From: a virus
IMG/VR virus record: IMGVR_UViG_3300006923_000018
Coordinates: 1 to 64,000 of that record
Length of the DNA stretch: 64,000 nt
Reading direction: 5' to 3' (one strand)
Shown here: positions 1 to 6,130 of the stretch, piece by piece
Position numbering within the stretch: the first letter of the stretch is position 1
Layout of the letters: every line of letters begins with the position of its first letter
The notes under the pieces: generated by a model
The model's database searches: none
Told to the model about the DNA's origin: nothing
Seen by the model: only the letters and a program-made list of their open reading frames with translations
Program-made: the position numbers and the translations under genes

Positions 1-1
1 G

Positions 2-637
2 TGGGAAAATCTGATAACTTCGATAAAAGATTGCGAGATTGCTGCTCGTATCCGCACTTCGAAGGGTCGCACCGTGGTTTCTCAGCTAGTTGCCATGGAA
101 CAGTTTATCGGGGATGCGCGATCCGGTATACTAGAAAATGAATACGGTAGCTTTTTGTCTAACCCGTTCACTGGTGAGGAGACATTCACGTTCACAATTG
201 CACAATACGAGTCATATTGTGCAATCACTGAGTTTGATCTAGAACAATCTGACGGTAGCTACAAGCCACACCGAATGACAACAGCAGGAGCGGCCATCTA
301 TAATGCCTGCATAAAGGCTACACTCTCCTCAGAGGAATCGGTACGTACTGCCAAAGCTTGGGTTCAAGCTCACCCCGTATTGCCTCCAGGGTGTATTCAT
401 ACGGCCAATACATACTCAGGCGGTGGATGGAATTCCAAGAAGCAGCAATATTCGGGCAACGGTCCAGCGATCGCAATATTCAAAGCGGGACTGATAGCAA
501 AGTGCGTAGCACGTGAAGCTACAAAAGCTGAGCAAACACTTGCTAATAACACTTGCCGCATGACTTCCAAGGCTTGGAATTCAAATCCTCAGACTATCGT
601 AAAAATTACACTAACAACCCGTCCAAAGGATAGTTAG
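2..637 (+). CDS. Hypothetical protein, 5'-truncated by the window edge
   Basis: The reading frame is open from base 2 to a TAG at 635-637, so the gene begins before the window; the GTG at 74 and ATG at 95 are only internal start codons. At least 211 residues are visible. They are soluble and mixed alpha/beta in character, with no membrane segment or signal peptide. A Gly/Ser/Asn patch (TYSGGGWNSKKQ) lies near residue 140. I do not recognise the family. It is followed by a strong inverted repeat and then by small genes with CAA-repeat leaders, so it probably belongs to the same plus-strand early operon as the genes at the right end of the window. Confidence 0.75.
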   Translation, partial: WENLITSIKDCEIAARIRTSKGRTVVSQLVAMEQFIGDARSGILENEYGSFLSNPFTGEETFTFTIAQYESYCAITEFDLEQSDGSYKPHRMTTAGAAIYNACIKATLSSEESVRTAKAWVQAHPVLPPGCIHTANTYSGGGWNSKKQQYSGNGPAIAIFKAGLIAKCVAREATKAEQTLANNTCRMTSKAWNSNPQTIVKITLTTRPKDS

Positions 638-644
638 ACGCACC

Positions 645-684
645 GATCAAGCCCGATCGGTCCTATGATCGATCGGGCTTGATC
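645..684 (+). terminator. Perfect 15-bp inverted repeat, probable terminator or operator
   Basis: Arms 645-659 and 670-684 are perfectly complementary (GATCAAGCCCGATCG and its complement) around a 10-nt loop, 8 nt after a stop codon. A T-rich stretch (TGTTTTATTG) follows a few bases later, so intrinsic termination is plausible, but there is no uninterrupted T-run. The arms carry four GATC sites. Confidence 0.6.
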
Positions 685-707
685 TGATCTGTTTTATTGC
701 AACTATT

Positions 708-735
708 CAACAACAACAAACCAGGAAAAATCAAA
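708..735 (+). promoter_or_regulatory. (CAA)n translation leader, copy 1
   Basis: Four CAA triplets are followed by ACCAGGAAAAATCAA, directly ahead of the ATG at 736. The 27-nt string 708-734 recurs exactly at 947-973 ahead of the next gene. Unstructured CA-rich leaders are known translation enhancers; that role here is inference. Confidence 0.5.
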
Positions 736-942
736 ATGAACCCGATAATTGAAATCATCTATATGTGTTTAGTTAGCTACGGATTAGCCGGAGGGGCGCT
801 GTCTATCCCTCTTATGATTATTGGTGATATGCTACCGAATGATAGTCGTGTAGCTGCGGCCATTTGGATGTTTAACCTGAGCACTCTGAGTGCATTGTGT
901 GCTCTGGTGCCAGTTCTATTTATCGGTCTCGCGATATCCTAA
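736..942 (+). CDS. Small two-helix membrane protein
   Basis: This 68-residue protein is almost entirely hydrophobic. Two membrane segments are visible, roughly residues 8-30 and 42-67, with a short polar loop (MLPNDSR) between them. I chose the ATG at 736 because CCAGGAAAAATC stands just upstream and a (CAA)4 tract precedes that. No family is recognised; a holin-like or superinfection-related inner-membrane role is possible but not shown. Confidence 0.6.
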   Translation: MNPIIEIIYMCLVSYGLAGGALSIPLMIIGDMLPNDSRVAAAIWMFNLSTLSALCALVPVLFIGLAIS

Positions 943-943
943 A

Positions 944-972
944 CAACAACAACAACAAACCAGGAAAAATCA
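944..972 (+). promoter_or_regulatory. (CAA)n translation leader, copy 2
   Basis: Five CAA triplets (944-958) followed by ACCAGGAAAAATCA lead into the ATG at 973. From 947 onward it is identical to the leader at 708-734. It lies wholly between a stop codon and the next start. Confidence 0.5.
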
Positions 973-1302
973 ATGTTACCATTCCATAATACTAGGTCTG
1001 ATACATGGCAAAACGACGCGAATACCCAGCGTTTGCTTCGTATTCTATTAGAGAATTCTCCGCGTATGGTGGGGCTGTTTGAGGTAAATGAGAACGGGTT
1101 CATCGACGATAGCGGAGCTTTCTATATCGGGCAGCTAATGCCCCTTCATGCTAGTGAGGAGCTTTCCCATATTCGTAACAGGCGTATAGATCTCGGAGCA
1201 ATCGGAGGTGATCGTTACGTGTTCATGTTGGTCGAAATTAATCAACTTGAGCGCCTTCCCAGATCCATTTTGATCCAACAACAACATAAGGGGCAATCAT
1301 GA
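973..1302 (+). CDS. Hypothetical protein in the CAA-leader operon
   Basis: This is a 109-residue soluble protein with no recognised domain. The ATG at 973 has AGGAA upstream and the duplicated CAA leader. The 3' end encodes a QQQ run with CAA codons, so the coding sequence itself supplies the CAA leader of the next gene, whose ATG overlaps this TGA by four bases (ATGA). That arrangement suggests translational coupling. Confidence 0.6.
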   Translation: MLPFHNTRSDTWQNDANTQRLLRILLENSPRMVGLFEVNENGFIDDSGAFYIGQLMPLHASEELSHIRNRRIDLGAIGGDRYVFMLVEINQLERLPRSILIQQQHKGQS

Positions 1303-1766
1303 CATATATCCCACCGTTTCATGAGCCGGTAGCCGAGGAGCAATCCTATTTTCTACACTTGCGCGTGGTTAAGGCGATTGAAATGTTTCCTGCCTTAAGT
1401 ATGGCGATCAAGTCGCACGATCGAGATCAAGTTCATAAATTGATCCGATCGATCCGTTCAGAGCTATTGGAACTCCTGAACGGATCGATCGGTCTACAAG
1501 TCGGTGAGATCTCCTGCATGCGATATTTCAGCGCTGCCGCTGAACCCTTGACGCAAGTAATTGACGGGAGATGTCTTATTATGCGCAGGCGTTTTCCTGT
1601 GTTGCTGTTTGATCGGTACGTTGCCAAGTCGCGATCAATTGTGGAGAGACTAAGGCGAGATTTGGAAACGATAGGACTATCCGAGCACGATCTAGGACTT
1701 ATGGTAAACGGACACAAACAATGCGAGTACGACATCGATCGCTATCCCGACTATAACCGACTCTAG
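1299..1766 (+). CDS. Hypothetical protein containing a 17-bp inverted repeat
   Basis: A 155-residue protein rich in Arg, Leu and Ile, predicted mostly helical, from an ATG overlapping the previous stop; GGGGCAATC is the ribosome-binding region. No family is recognised. The coding region carries a perfect 17-bp inverted repeat (1445-1461 with 1476-1492) built on CGATCGATC and a cluster of GATC sites, so the DNA may have a second function besides coding. A terminator follows the stop. Confidence 0.6.
   Translation: MTYIPPFHEPVAEEQSYFLHLRVVKAIEMFPALSMAIKSHDRDQVHKLIRSIRSELLELLNGSIGLQVGEISCMRYFSAAAEPLTQVIDGRCLIMRRRFPVLLFDRYVAKSRSIVERLRRDLETIGLSEHDLGLMVNGHKQCEYDIDRYPDYNRL
1445..1492. repeat. 17-bp perfect inverted repeat inside a gene
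   Basis: Arms CCGATCGATCCGTTCAG (1445-1461) and its exact complement (1476-1492) are separated by 14 nt. The RNA would form a strong hairpin inside the reading frame. The core CGATCG also occurs in the inverted repeat at 645-684. Confidence 0.8.
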
Positions 1767-1787
1767 ACCAGCCCAACAACGCACCTA

Positions 1788-1820
1788 AACCCGTTAGACT
1801 AACCTCTAGCGGGTTTTTTT
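1788..1820 (+). terminator. Intrinsic terminator of the left early operon
   Basis: AACCCGTTAG (1788-1797) pairs with CTAGCGGGTT (1806-1815) through one G-T wobble around an 8-nt loop, and runs straight into seven Ts. This is a classic rho-independent terminator, 22 nt after a stop codon. Confidence 0.85.
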
Positions 1821-2037
1821 ATGTTTGGGCCTATTTGTAACTGCTCAGACTGGTGTATGTGAACCGGTTAGACGATTTAACCCGCTTCATGTTATTCGGA
1901 TTCAGAACAGATCGCTGACAGGTGCCTTTATTGACCAGCAAAGCGCGATCCTGTGGTACTGCTCAGGTGCGATCTGCTCAGCTTGTGTCGATCGGTCTCA
2001 GCGATCGTTTGCTCTATAGCTAACTAGGTCACCTAGT

Positions 2038-2109
2038 GAAACGCGTTCTAGTTTCTCCGGAGAAACGTGTTCTAGCTCAGATCAAATTCACCGGAGAAAC
2101 TTGTTCTAG
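2038..2109. repeat. Three operator-like GAAACNNGTTCTAG repeats
   Basis: Copies lie at 2038-2051, 2062-2075 and 2096-2109, all in the same orientation. Each is itself a near-dyad (AGAAAC..GTTCT). The last two extend to a 19-bp match beginning CCGGAGAAAC with one difference. The first gap holds a perfect 16-bp palindrome GTTTCTCCGGAGAAAC at 2051-2066. They look like binding sites for a dimeric regulator. Confidence 0.65.
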
Positions 2110-2426
2110 TTTGTCGGATTCTTGATCTGATCTGAGCCATGGTTTCAGATCAAATTCTCGACACCTACTCAGACGATTTACATAGCTATCTCAGAGGTCA
2201 ATGATCATGAGATACACCCCGATCCAATGGTGATCTGGTTTGCAGAATTGAATAATCAAATACAGTTAGCCTATCCTGGAGTATGTAACTCACTAATTGG
2301 CTGGTGTCGTGAGGGATTGTGATGGATGTGAGGTACTACCGGCCTCCCTGATAAGGTAGTTAGAAAGTAAGTTTTCGAGCAGTTGCATAGTAATCTGTCT
2401 GTACACCTGTCTAAGCAACACTGATT

Positions 2427-2657
2427 TATCAAGCTTCTAACGTGGCTATCAAATTCGCATTCGACACAGATCTAATAGTGGAGGATCTAACTGGACAATT
2501 GGATGATCAGAGATCGTGCCAAGCTATAATCTAAACTGGTCATATCAAAACTATCGGCTTAGGAACTCGATGATCCAAGGTTGCAGAGTCGGACTATCAA
2601 GCATGACTGATCAAGTCGCTGATAGTGGAGTATCAAAGCGGACAACTGAACTATCAA
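2427..2657. repeat. Six scattered TATCAA hexamers
   Basis: TATCAA occurs at 2427, 2447, 2543, 2595, 2631 and 2652, all on the plus strand, several as CTATCAAG. Spacing is irregular, so this could be a loose binding-site cluster or chance in AT-rich DNA. Confidence 0.3.
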
Positions 2658-2820
2658 GCTTGTAAGCGAACTAATCAATGCTTCGGACGATAATCGGGTT
2701 TTCACCTATGTAATCTAATGCCCCACTTCTCATTATATCCCCCGCCGGTAATCAAGGTTCAAAGCCCGTTTTAATCGATTGTGGCCTACATCCGACAATT
2801 TTTTCATCAAATTTTTCAAC

Positions 2821-3011
2821 TATGCAAATCTGAATTTTTTTTCTATGCAAAATTTCAGGGTCATCACTCACTAATCCAGTTTCTAAGCCTAAAGGTTTGT
2901 ACTGTATCGGATGATTTGCATCTATGCAAGTTGCAGAGTTATCTATGCAAAGTGGTAGTTTAAGTATGCAAAATCAAAAGTTTAAGTATGCAAACGTATT
3001 TTGCTATGCAA
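2821..3011. repeat. Seven-copy TATGCAA iteron array
   Basis: TATGCAA occurs at 2821, 2844, 2923, 2944, 2965, 2987 and 3005, all in one orientation. The last five are spaced 21, 21, 22 and 18 bp, close to two helical turns, which puts the sites on one DNA face. The surrounding sequence differs between copies apart from a recurring TAAG or TCTA just before the box. An AT-rich region follows. This is what an iteron origin or a cooperative operator array looks like. Confidence 0.7.
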
Positions 3012-3211
3012 TTGACTGTATCTCATGTTTTTGTTTTGAAAAGTTCTTTTTGGCTCGGTGTTTTTTGTTAAAACCGTAAGAACTGGGCTAATTTTGATTA
3101 ATAATTCGGTTTTATAGCCTAAAGACGTCAATTACTTAAAGTAATTTCTAGATCGTCTCCATAATCGGGGTTTAAAGGGGATAATTTTTTACACCTTATA
3201 TATTATATATA

Positions 3212-3229
3212 TACTACTACGTAGTAGTA
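3212..3229. repeat. 18-bp perfect palindrome in AT-rich tract
   Basis: TACTACTACGTAGTAGTA reads identically on both strands. It follows a run of TA steps (about 3197-3213) and precedes the structured element. It could be a cruciform, a regulator site or a strand-opening region. Confidence 0.7.
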
Positions 3230-3234
3230 GTATT

Positions 3235-3420
3235 AGGCTAGCTGCGCTAGCCTTATACAAACTGATCGTTTGTCTTGTTTGGCAACAAGTTATTTCTGCC
3301 CCTGATGGGGCTATTCGCCTAACATGCCTGTCATTTGTCGCTTCGCTCCAAACGGTTATCAATCCGCTGGGTTGATAACGGCGTTTTTCTTTCCCTTCGG
3401 GGGGCAGAGCCAAGCGAAGT
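3235..3420 (+). ncRNA. Candidate structured RNA or structured DNA element
   Basis: Several complementary pairs are nested here: AGGCTAGC/GCTAGCCT (3235-3242, 3246-3253), CTTGTT/AACAAG (3274-3289), GCCCC/GGGGC (3298-3311), GTTATCAA/TTGATAAC (3355-3362, 3372-3379), TCTGCCCC/GGGGCAGA (3295-3302, 3401-3408) and CTTCGCT/AGCGAAG (3341-3347, 3413-3419). The last two cross, so a pseudoknot is possible. GCGTTTTTCTTT after the GTTATCAA stem could terminate transcription. No protein frame here is convincing. Confidence 0.45.
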
Positions 3421-3492
3421 TATTTAATAATACAATAATTATACTATTAGCTTTTTTGGCTTTTGCTTGTGGGTGTGTCGTCAGTTTTGGTA

Positions 3493-3501
3493 TGTTATAG
3501 T
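3493..3501 (+). promoter_or_regulatory. Extended -10 promoter
   Basis: TGTTATAGT matches the extended -10 consensus TGnTATAAT with one mismatch, and no good -35 is seen, as is usual for this class. A start near 3508 would give a leader of about 20 nt ahead of the GGGGGA ribosome-binding site and ATG at 3527. Confidence 0.45.
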
Positions 3502-3526
3502 CTTGAGCTACTGGGGGATTTACTGG

Positions 3527-3595
3527 ATGAGTTTAGGTGGTCATACGGGGAATACGTATGTTGGGTCATCTGGTGACTGTGTGTATTTTCATTAG
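3527..3595 (+). CDS. 22-residue leader peptide, putative
   Basis: A short ORF (starts MSLGGHTGNTYVG) with GGGGGA eight bases ahead of its ATG. It is the first start after the extended -10 promoter and overlaps the next small ORF. It may be a translated leader controlling the downstream membrane peptide and methyltransferase, or chance. Confidence 0.35.
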   Translation: MSLGGHTGNTYVGSSGDCVYFH

Positions 3596-3680
3596 TGTTT
3601 GTGTGGGATGTTATTTAGCGGTTGAGTGTGTTCTTCGGATTCTCTACTGGTCATTATTTGGGGGTAATTGGTACAGATGA
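3558..3680 (+). CDS. 40-residue membrane peptide
   Basis: This ORF has one membrane helix at about residues 4-24 (LVTVCIFISVCVGCYLAVE). GGGG lies eight bases upstream of its ATG. Its TGA overlaps the methyltransferase ATG (ATGA at 3677-3680), and the methyltransferase has no good ribosome-binding site of its own, so coupling from this ORF is the likely way it is translated. Function unknown. Confidence 0.5.
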   Translation: MLGHLVTVCIFISVCVGCYLAVECVLRILYWSLFGGNWYR

Positions 3681-4606
3681 GTCGTCTAGAGACATCATTA
3701 GGGATGGATGAGTCTGTTGAGACGATTCATCGACCTGGTTGGTTATGCAATCGTTTGGTTCAGGGTGATTGTTTACGCGAGTTGCGTCGAGTGCCGGACA
3801 ATTCTATCCAATTGGTGCTTTGTGATTTGCCTTATGGCACAACAGCTAACGATTGGGATTCTGTAATCTCGTTGCCTATTTTATGGACTCATTACCGTCG
3901 TATTTTGAAGCCTGGGGGTGTAGTTGCGTTAACGGGTCAGGGTCCATTTACGGCCAGGTTAATTTTGAGTAATGAGTCGTGGTTCAAGTATAAAATGGTG
4001 TGGGTAAAGTCGAAGGCTACGAATTTTTTAAATGCGAAGCGTCAGCCGTTGCGCAAGCATGAGGACGTGGTAATTTTTTATGGTTCACGTCCTGTGTACA
4101 ATGTATTGAAGCAGCCGGGAGATCCGTATGACAAGGGTATTCGCAAGAATCAGCTAACTGGTTCTTATGGTGAGTTTAATCCGAGTCATTGTCGTTCTGA
4201 CGGTGGTCGTTATCCGACAGACGTGGTTTATTTTAAGTCATCGGAGTCTGAGGGAACGGTTTACCATCCGACTCAGAAGCCAGTGCAGTTGGGTCGTTAT
4301 TTGGTACGTATGTTTTCTAATCCAGGAGACGTGGTGTTAGACAACTCGTTTGGTTCTGGTTCTTTTCTAGTTTCTGCTTTACTTGAAGGTCGTAATTTTT
4401 ACGGGATTGAATTAAATGATGAGTCGTTTCAATTTTGTTCAAAGCGGACAAGTTGGTTTGACATAGCGCGGAAACGCTTAAAAGAGGCGTGGAAAAGCTT
4501 AGATAGTGTCCATCGGGGTTGGATTACGCGAGTTGGTGAACTACGAGGCCCTGTAGCGCCCGTTAAGGCCCCTACAGCGAGCCCGGCTCCTGAACCTAGC
4601 CCTTGA
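3677..4606 (+). CDS. DNA N6-adenine (or N4-cytosine) methyltransferase, beta class
   Basis: A 309-residue enzyme that transfers a methyl group from S-adenosylmethionine to DNA. Catalytic motif IV is DLPYG (residues 50-54), and the SAM-binding motif, NSFGSGSF, comes later (about 222-230), preceded by HPTQKP. This order defines the beta class of the N6_N4_Mtase family; DLPY favours adenine. No target-recognition extension or partner endonuclease is present, so it is an orphan modifier. The Pro-rich C-terminus (PVKAPTASPAPEPSP) is disordered. The target site cannot be read from sequence, but GATC is dense in the flanking control region. Confidence 0.9.
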   Translation: MSRLETSLGMDESVETIHRPGWLCNRLVQGDCLRELRRVPDNSIQLVLCDLPYGTTANDWDSVISLPILWTHYRRILKPGGVVALTGQGPFTARLILSNESWFKYKMVWVKSKATNFLNAKRQPLRKHEDVVIFYGSRPVYNVLKQPGDPYDKGIRKNQLTGSYGEFNPSHCRSDGGRYPTDVVYFKSSESEGTVYHPTQKPVQLGRYLVRMFSNPGDVVLDNSFGSGSFLVSALLEGRNFYGIELNDESFQFCSKRTSWFDIARKRLKEAWKSLDSVHRGWITRVGELRGPVAPVKAPTASPAPEPSP

Positions 4607-4637
4607 CACCTTTATTCGATTTAAACGTCCTCTAGGG

Positions 4638-4657
4638 GTGTGCTACAGCACGCTTTT
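4638..4657 (+). terminator. Hairpin with short T-run after the methyltransferase
   Basis: GTGTGC (4638-4643) pairs with GCACGC (4648-4653) with one G-T wobble and is followed by TTTTCGTG. A modest intrinsic terminator; partial read-through into the small membrane genes is likely. From 4658 to 4916 I see no gene with a credible start signal. Confidence 0.5.
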
Positions 4658-4916
4658 CGTGTCATCTTCTTAATGCGGCGTATGTTGCGACGAGGATGAG
4701 TAGGATAGGCAGAATGAGTTGTAGGTCTAGTGGGTTTATGAGTTCGAGGTATTGTTGAGCAGAGTACTGAGGATATTTTTGGTACATTTCACTATGTAGT
4801 TTTTGGTAGGGTGTAGGAGTTGCAGTGTGTAGAGTATTTTGTTTTCGTTAGTATTTACAATTTCGAATGTTGGTAATTTTTGAGAGTGGTCTGGGATGAG
4901 TAGGAAGTGGCAGCCG

Positions 4917-5012
4917 ATGAAGTGGAGGGGTATGGTTGAGTACTTAGTATTGGTGGGTGCGTTTTTCATATGTATGGTACTGTGTTTAATCTTAATACAC
5001 GGAATTAGTTAG
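4917..5012 (+). CDS. 31-residue membrane peptide
   Basis: One strong membrane helix (YLVLVGAFFICMVLCLILI) occupies residues 9-27 after a short basic N-terminus (MKWRG). AGGAAG lies nine bases before the ATG. The TAG at 5010-5012 abuts the next gene's ATG at 5013, which supports it being real and coupled. An upstream ATG at 4896 would add seven residues but lacks a ribosome-binding site. Confidence 0.5.
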   Translation: MKWRGMVEYLVLVGAFFICMVLCLILIHGIS

Positions 5013-5246
5013 ATGGAATTAGATGTAAAAGATCCTAAGACGATATTATTAGGAGCGATGGCGTTAGCTGCTGTGAGTGCTGGCGGCAGTTTATTGGGTT
5101 TAACGATAGAGCCTCAGAGTGTAACTGATCTTCGAGTTGAGAAGGGTCATTTGGAGGGTCGTTTATTGTTATTAGAGGGTATAGTGGAGGATTGCGAGTC
5201 TATTTTATCTGAGGCCCGGTCACGTCATTTAAGTAAGGAGGAGTGA
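5013..5246 (+). CDS. Small single-span membrane protein
   Basis: A 77-residue protein with a hydrophobic stretch at about residues 10-30 (TILLGAMALAAVSAGG) followed by a charged helical tail able to form a coiled coil (RVEKGHLEGRLLLLEGIVEDCES). First of three consecutive small membrane genes with overlapping or close starts. The set resembles lysis or membrane-anchoring cassettes, but the recognisable holin and endolysin are elsewhere (59.5-60.6 kb). Confidence 0.6.
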   Translation: MELDVKDPKTILLGAMALAAVSAGGSLLGLTIEPQSVTDLRVEKGHLEGRLLLLEGIVEDCESILSEARSRHLSKEE

Positions 5247-5521
5247 TGTTTCGTTTTGGTTATAAGATAGGTATTTTGCTAATTGTATTGTTAGTGGCGG
5301 GTATTTTCTATTTATCCTTAGCTTCTGGTCAGGAGTTATCTGCTGTTGATCTTGTGGTGTTAGATCCTGAGTTAGAGTCATGTCGAGCAGCTTTAGAGGA
5401 GTGTAGGAATCCGAAGTTAGACGACGGTGGATATTTGGAGGAGTTAGACGCGTTACAGCAGCGGATACAGACGATGCAGTCAGTGCCTGTTGAGCCGGTG
5501 TTGGAGTCTAAGTCTGAGTAG
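5246..5521 (+). CDS. Signal-anchored coiled-coil protein
   Basis: A 91-residue protein with an N-terminal membrane segment (residues 7-27, IGILLIVLLVAGIFYLSLAS) and a soluble, acidic, helical remainder with two cysteines (ESCRAALEEC). The ATG at 5246 overlaps the previous TGA and has AAGGAGGAG upstream. Type II topology with a periplasmic helical domain would fit an i-spanin-like role, but no o-spanin lipobox partner is seen, so this is only a suggestion. Confidence 0.6.
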   Translation: MFRFGYKIGILLIVLLVAGIFYLSLASGQELSAVDLVVLDPELESCRAALEECRNPKLDDGGYLEELDALQQRIQTMQSVPVEPVLESKSE

Positions 5522-5535
5522 TTATTGGGGGAGTG

Positions 5536-5826
5536 ATGTCTGAGGCAGAGAAAGACTTATACATGCGAATTGGCAAGTTAGAGGATGGTATTTCGGACAT
5601 TAAGGTTGAGGGTGCTCGGACCTACAAAGATCTGATTAACCATCACGAGATGGACAAGATCAACTCTGCTTATGTGAAGGTGGCTTTGGAGGAGCTTAAG
5701 GAGGCGACTAGAGACCCGTTAGCGGACAAGGGTATGTTTGGTCGTTGGTTAGCTGATGTATTGACCCCTCAGACGATCGCCATTATTTTAGCTATTTTGG
5801 GTGCTGTAGTGGGTGCGAAGTTGTGA
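5536..5826 (+). CDS. Coiled-coil protein with C-terminal membrane helix (holin-like)
   Basis: A 96-residue protein with an N-terminal helical coiled coil (MSEAEKDLYMRIGKLEDGI) and a C-terminal membrane helix (TPQTIAIILAILGAVVGAKL). This order resembles XhlA-type haemolysin/holin partners. The C-terminal motif PQTxxII-AI is shared with the protein at 43891-44352. GGGGGAGTG precedes the ATG. It is the last plus-strand gene before a convergent terminator. Confidence 0.6.
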   Translation: MSEAEKDLYMRIGKLEDGISDIKVEGARTYKDLINHHEMDKINSAYVKVALEELKEATRDPLADKGMFGRWLADVLTPQTIAIILAILGAVVGAKL

Positions 5827-5828
5827 GT

Positions 5829-5883
5829 GGCCCCGCGCACCGCATTCGAGGTCGGTCGAACAGTTGAGGCCGATGGCGGGGTC
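5829..5883. terminator. Convergent-operon stem-loop
   Basis: GGCCCCGC (5829-5836) pairs with GCGGGGTC (5876-5883) with one G-T, enclosing a smaller TTCGA/TCGAA hairpin (5845-5860). It lies between plus- and minus-strand operons that converge here. No T-run is obvious on the plus strand, so its terminator role is inferred from position. Confidence 0.45.
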
Positions 5884-5890
5884 AAGATCT

Positions 5891-6130
5891 TTATATCACA
5901 GGTGTTGAGAATAGAGTATCGAGTGTTTCTGTCTTGTTGGTTCTCCTGTTGAAGCTCTTGACGGCTTTTTTTTGTGTTGCGCAATAGTGCCCGCTAAGCG
6001 TTCCGCCTGGTCCTGGGACTAATTGCCACCAGGTGACGTATTCGTCGAGGCGTTTTGCCAGCACTATGAATCCTGTCCCTGATTTGCATGGGGCACGCTT
6101 TATCAGTTGTGCGCCATTTTCCAATCGCAT
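5891..6130 (-). CDS. Hypothetical protein, last gene of the minus operon
   Basis: A basic 79-residue protein with no membrane segment; notable pieces are CKSGTGFIVLAKR and WWQLVPGPGGTLSGHYC. AGGAGAAATC precedes the ATG. No family recognised. Confidence 0.6.
   Translation of the reverse strand: MRLENGAQLIKRAPCKSGTGFIVLAKRLDEYVTWWQLVPGPGGTLSGHYCATQKKAVKSFNRRTNKTETLDTLFSTPVI

Larger units (their letters stand above)
1821..3492. other. 1.7-kb non-coding region with repeats; candidate replication origin or control region
   Basis: No open frame here has a ribosome-binding site or convincing composition on either strand. In order it holds: GATC-rich sequence to about 2020, a 15-nt dyad ACTAGGT-C-ACCTAGT at 2023-2037, three GAAACNNGTTCTAG elements, scattered TATCAA hexamers, a seven-copy TATGCAA array, an AT-rich tract from about 3010 to 3235, and a densely structured element to 3420. 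Direct repeats next to an AT-rich stretch are the usual design of an iteron origin, but no initiator gene is identified here. Confidence 0.6.

Noticed and set aside
1825-2019. Plus-strand ORF of 64 residues
   Set aside because: No ribosome-binding site, directly after a terminator, and composition follows the GATC-rich non-coding DNA.
2781-2963. Plus-strand ORF of 60 residues
   Set aside because: It lies across the TATGCAA array, and its codons are dictated by the repeats.
2821-3011. TATGCAA array considered as a CRISPR
   Set aside because: The repeat is only 7 bp and spacers are 11-15 bp; no cas genes are present. The Cas4-like nuclease belongs to a phage recombination cassette.
3189-3413. 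Minus-strand ORF of 74 residues
   Set aside because: It overlays the nested inverted repeats, has no ribosome-binding site and has a low-complexity end encoded by the AT-rich palindrome region.
4662-4787. Minus-strand 41-residue ORF with a membrane-like helix
   Set aside because: Attractive composition, but no ribosome-binding site before its only ATG and no minus-strand neighbour to couple with. Kept only as a remark.
4736-4969. Minus-strand ORF of 77 residues
   Set aside because: No ribosome-binding site and opposite to the plus-strand small-membrane-gene operon; it would overlap the better supported 31-residue ORF.
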